Positions 51,221 to 53,493 of a stretch of DNA of 53,493 nt are shown piece after piece (position 1 is the first letter of the stretch; every line of letters begins with the position of its first letter). The notes under the pieces were generated by a model. The model searched no databases. It had not been told where the DNA came from and worked only from the letters and a program-made list of their open reading frames with translations. The stretch comes from Lachnospiraceae bacterium (GTDB lineage Bacteria > Bacillota > Clostridia > Lachnospirales > Lachnospiraceae). Position numbers and translations under genes: made by a program. The stretch lies in assembly GCA_017465095.1 (NCBI GenBank), contig JAFTWX010000090.1:1-53493 (forward strand), given 5' to 3'.

Positions 51221-51263
51221 AAAAACGGGGCATACAGAGTATCTCGCTACCCTATATGCCCCG
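51221..51263 (-). terminator. Terminator of the third LRR protein gene
   Basis: On the minus strand CGGGGCATA (from 51263) pairs with TATGCCCCG (to 51226) around a 20-base loop and is followed by TTTTT. It lies 43 bases after the gene's stop and shares the CGGGGCAT word with the repeats, so it may be derived from the same family. Confidence 0.75.
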
Positions 51264-51306
51264 CACTAAGGGAGTATAGAATTCCTTTATCTTCCCGGTC
51301 TTCGTT

Positions 51307-53493
51307 TTATTTTTTTATCTTCGCTTTCTTACTGAGACCTTTCTTGTAAAGGAATTTTTTATAAGCTTTCAATGACTTTTTCGGCACTTTTACTTTTGCA
51401 TTTTTCGGCGTTCCCTTGAATGCGTTTTTGCCGACGGTCTTGCTTGTCAGCTTGGTTGTTTTGATCGTGATTGTTTTCAGTTTTTTACATCCGTAGAAAG
51501 CTTTTGTACCGATAGTTTTCACATTCTTGCCGATGGTTACGGATTTAAGTTTGCTGCAACCCTTGAACGCATTCTTTGCAACACTTGTCACGTCATAGGT
51601 GATTCCGTCGATGGTAACCGTCTCAGGAATGGTAACCCTTGTTACCTTTTTGTCCTTCGGCGCTGCAAATTCAACGGTTCCGCCGTTTTCGCCGGACTTG
51701 GTCACCTTGTAGGTGATTCCGGTTTTAACATCGGCGATAGTTGTGTTTTCAGCCGGAGCCGGATTTTCTTTAATCTCAAACGTCTTTGTCAGCGTTCCCG
51801 TATAGTTTCCTTTTCCTGTGACTGTCACAGTCGCTGTTCCGACATTGACATTGTTCGCATAGGAAACGGTATAATCCACTCCCTGCTTCAATCCTGCAAC
51901 ACCGACCACCGGTGTCTTCGCTGTTCCGTCATAGGTGTAAGAAACCTGTGAGAGCGTCACAGCTTTTCCGGCGATGGATGCAGGTGTAATCGTAAAGGTC
52001 TTTGTGATAGTTCCGCCGTAATTTCCTTTTCCTTCTACCACTGCTTTCGCTGTTCCCGCATTGACATTACCCACATATTTTACGGTATAGTTTGTTCCGG
52101 CAACAAGCTCCGGTACGGTAACCGACGGGGTTTTTGCTTTGCCGTCGTAAACAAAGCTTGTCTGTGACAATGTCGCTGTCATATTTGCAATCGAAATCGG
52201 AAGAACGGTAATTTTTGTACTTCCGTAATAATCCTCATAGTTCTTTAAGGAAACTTTAAAATATACCAGCGTCTCACCGGCCTCAGAACGGGTAGGTTTT
52301 GAATCGGTGTAGATCCCGTCTTCCTCCAGCGAATAGGTGATCACTCCCCCGGAAGGTACACCGCTTACCGTAAAGGTGTGTCCCATCTTATCATACGTTC
52401 CGCTGTATGCAGTTGCGGTAATTCCCGAGAGTTGCAGCGGAAGGATTTTAAATGTCTTACTAAAAGAATCGTAATAGTTTCCTGTTCCACTAATAATAAC
52501 TGTCGCATTTCCTGCATCTACGTTGTTTTCATAGGCAACCGTATAATCTGTACCATATACCAAGTCTTCAATAGACACGGTAGGTTCCTTCGGTGCGCCG
52601 TCATATGTTGTTTCCGCATAAGATAATGTCACAAGATCCGATACGGTCCGGATGCTGACTGCGCCTTTTGCCGGAATCTCCAGCTGTTGTGCATCACTGT
52701 TACATTTTGCTTCCGCATTTGTTTTGATAATATCAATTGTTTTCTCGCGCCAATCGTCCGAAATTTCGATTTTTCCGGATGCATCCGCTGTCACGGAATC
52801 TCCGTCAACCGTATAGGATGCATCGGACACCAGCCCTTCCAAATGTGTCTCGCCCACTGTCGCCGCCGGTTTAATTTCTTTGACATACACCTTGCAGACT
52901 GCTTGAAAACCACCCTGTTTGGTCGTCGCCGTAATATTCGCCGTTCCCGTTGTCGCTGCCCTGACAAGACCATTGGAATTTACATACGCAACCGAATCGG
53001 CAGAAGATGACCAACTGACCGTTTTATCCGAAGCGTCATCCGGAGTAATCACAGGCACAAGAGTCTGCGAATCCCCTATATTAAACACAACTTCACTCTG
53101 TGCAAAAGATACTCCGGTAATCGGATTTGCGACGGTAACCGCATCGTAATTCACCGTAATCGAAGCTTTGTTCGAAGCAGAATCCGACACAACAAGATTA
53201 AAACTACCGGCTGCACATTCGCCATTCAATGTTCCTCCGATATAGGCCGTGCGGAATGTTGCATCATCTCGCACTCTAAGTTCCAATCCTGACGGAAGCG
53301 GTGTCTCCGGATCGATGCTTAAGGTATATTCGCCGCTTCCGCCGAATACCAGACCATGGAAATAATTCCCCGAATAGTCGTTTCCGACCACAAGTCCGCT
53401 CATATCAAGCTCCGGGCTGTCCGCAAACACAAGCGGATTATCTGCCTGTGTCACGATACTTCCCTCTGTCACCTTCGTTCCGTCTTCTTTTAA
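51307..53493 (-). CDS. LRR_5 surface protein with Ig-like and MBG repeats (5' part missing)
   Basis: The open frame runs through the window edge, so the N-terminus with any signal peptide is not seen; the 728 visible residues are the C-terminal part. In order: a cadherin-like region, a bacterial Ig-like (BIG2) domain (ITGVSFAQSEVVFNIGDSQ near residue 137), four MBG-type repeats with the pattern YxYDGxAKTPxV, GxDYTVxYxNNVNxGTAxV and GKGNYxGTxTKTF (about residues 280-590), then BspA-type repeats (VAKNAFKGCSKLKSVTIG, IGTKAFYGCKKLKTITI) and a lysine-rich tail. It is probably an exported adhesin or surface fibre protein. A GTG at 53472 is not a real start, because no ribosome binding site precedes it and coding continues upstream. 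Confidence 0.85.
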   Translation of the reverse strand, partial: LKEDGTKVTEGSIVTQADNPLVFADSPELDMSGLVVGNDYSGNYFHGLVFGGSGEYTLSIDPETPLPSGLELRVRDDATFRTAYIGGTLNGECAAGSFNLVVSDSASNKASITVNYDAVTVANPITGVSFAQSEVVFNIGDSQTLVPVITPDDASDKTVSWSSSADSVAYVNSNGLVRAATTGTANITATTKQGGFQAVCKVYVKEIKPAATVGETHLEGLVSDASYTVDGDSVTADASGKIEISDDWREKTIDIIKTNAEAKCNSDAQQLEIPAKGAVSIRTVSDLVTLSYAETTYDGAPKEPTVSIEDLVYGTDYTVAYENNVDAGNATVIISGTGNYYDSFSKTFKILPLQLSGITATAYSGTYDKMGHTFTVSGVPSGGVITYSLEEDGIYTDSKPTRSEAGETLVYFKVSLKNYEDYYGSTKITVLPISIANMTATLSQTSFVYDGKAKTPSVTVPELVAGTNYTVKYVGNVNAGTAKAVVEGKGNYGGTITKTFTITPASIAGKAVTLSQVSYTYDGTAKTPVVGVAGLKQGVDYTVSYANNVNVGTATVTVTGKGNYTGTLTKTFEIKENPAPAENTTIADVKTGITYKVTKSGENGGTVEFAAPKDKKVTRVTIPETVTIDGITYDVTSVAKNAFKGCSKLKSVTIGKNVKTIGTKAFYGCKKLKTITIKTTKLTSKTVGKNAFKGTPKNAKVKVPKKSLKAYKKFLYKKGLSKKAKIKK

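Noticed and set aside
51019..51263. CRISPR-like repeat array
   Set aside because: Only three copies, mixed orientation, variable interiors and no spacers of regular length; no cas genes nearby.

Overview
The window looks like a chromosomal segment of a gut-type Lachnospiraceae (Clostridia). The reasons are an Rnf complex in the order C-D-G-E-A, a sodium-pump decarboxylase operon with a free biotin carrier, a cmk-ispH-S1 gene chain, an era-yqzL-recO-glyS-alaS chain, single-chain glycyl-tRNA synthetase, a 1421-residue double-activase protein, and several BspA-like leucine-rich repeat surface proteins. Gene density is high and base composition fairly even. I see no insertion sequence, phage, CRISPR array, tRNA or rRNA. 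Almost all genes lie on the minus strand, so operons are read from high to low coordinates.

Layout: (1) 1-3575 holds rnfC-D-G-E with the first codons of rnfA, a ferredoxin:NAD+ oxidoreductase ion pump. (2) 3707-5645 holds a convergent pair, a YprB-like RNase H-fold exonuclease and a probable PD-(D/E)XK protein, sharing a hairpin terminator. An AT-rich gap with a 32-bp perfect palindrome follows. (3) 6106-13067 is a long minus-strand series: thioesterase, TetR, RpiR, HI0933-type flavoprotein, cmk, ispH, S1 protein, cheR. The thioesterase and tetR promoters carry four copies of one 14-bp palindrome, three of them at exact 23-bp spacing. (4) 13272-18521 holds a five-gene biotin-dependent operon with two kinds of carboxyltransferase, a biotin carrier, the OadB pump and a lipoprotein-OadG fusion. 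(5) 18601-25642 holds two D-Ala-D-Ala carboxypeptidases, scpAB, a metallophosphoesterase and a secreted transglutaminase/LRR protein. (6) 25708-31139 is a complete branched-chain amino acid ABC transporter (livKHMGF) followed by a cytidylate-kinase-like gene. (7) 31285-41273 holds a secreted LRR protein, rpsU, alaS, glyS, a lipoprotein, recO, a YqzL-like gene, era and a DUF4349 lipoprotein whose end overlaps era by 113 bp. (8) 41343-46409 holds an M16C peptidase, an unknown 142-residue protein, a degenerate sigma-70 paralogue and a rhomboid-like membrane protein without catalytic residues. (9) 46631-50896 is the large activase/dehydratase-family gene on the plus strand. A 410-bp gap contains a three-copy 50-bp repeat. 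(10) 51307 to the window edge is a third LRR surface protein, truncated by the window.

How it fits together: Rnf and the Oad-type pump would both maintain a sodium or proton gradient from fermentation intermediates, and the activase protein belongs to the low-potential chemistry of fermenting anaerobes. The best candidates for something undescribed are the sigma-like / pseudo-rhomboid / unknown-protein cluster (44283-46409), the two-carboxyltransferase pump operon, the TetR operator array, and the repeat family at 51019-51204. Functions come from reading motifs; no database search was run.
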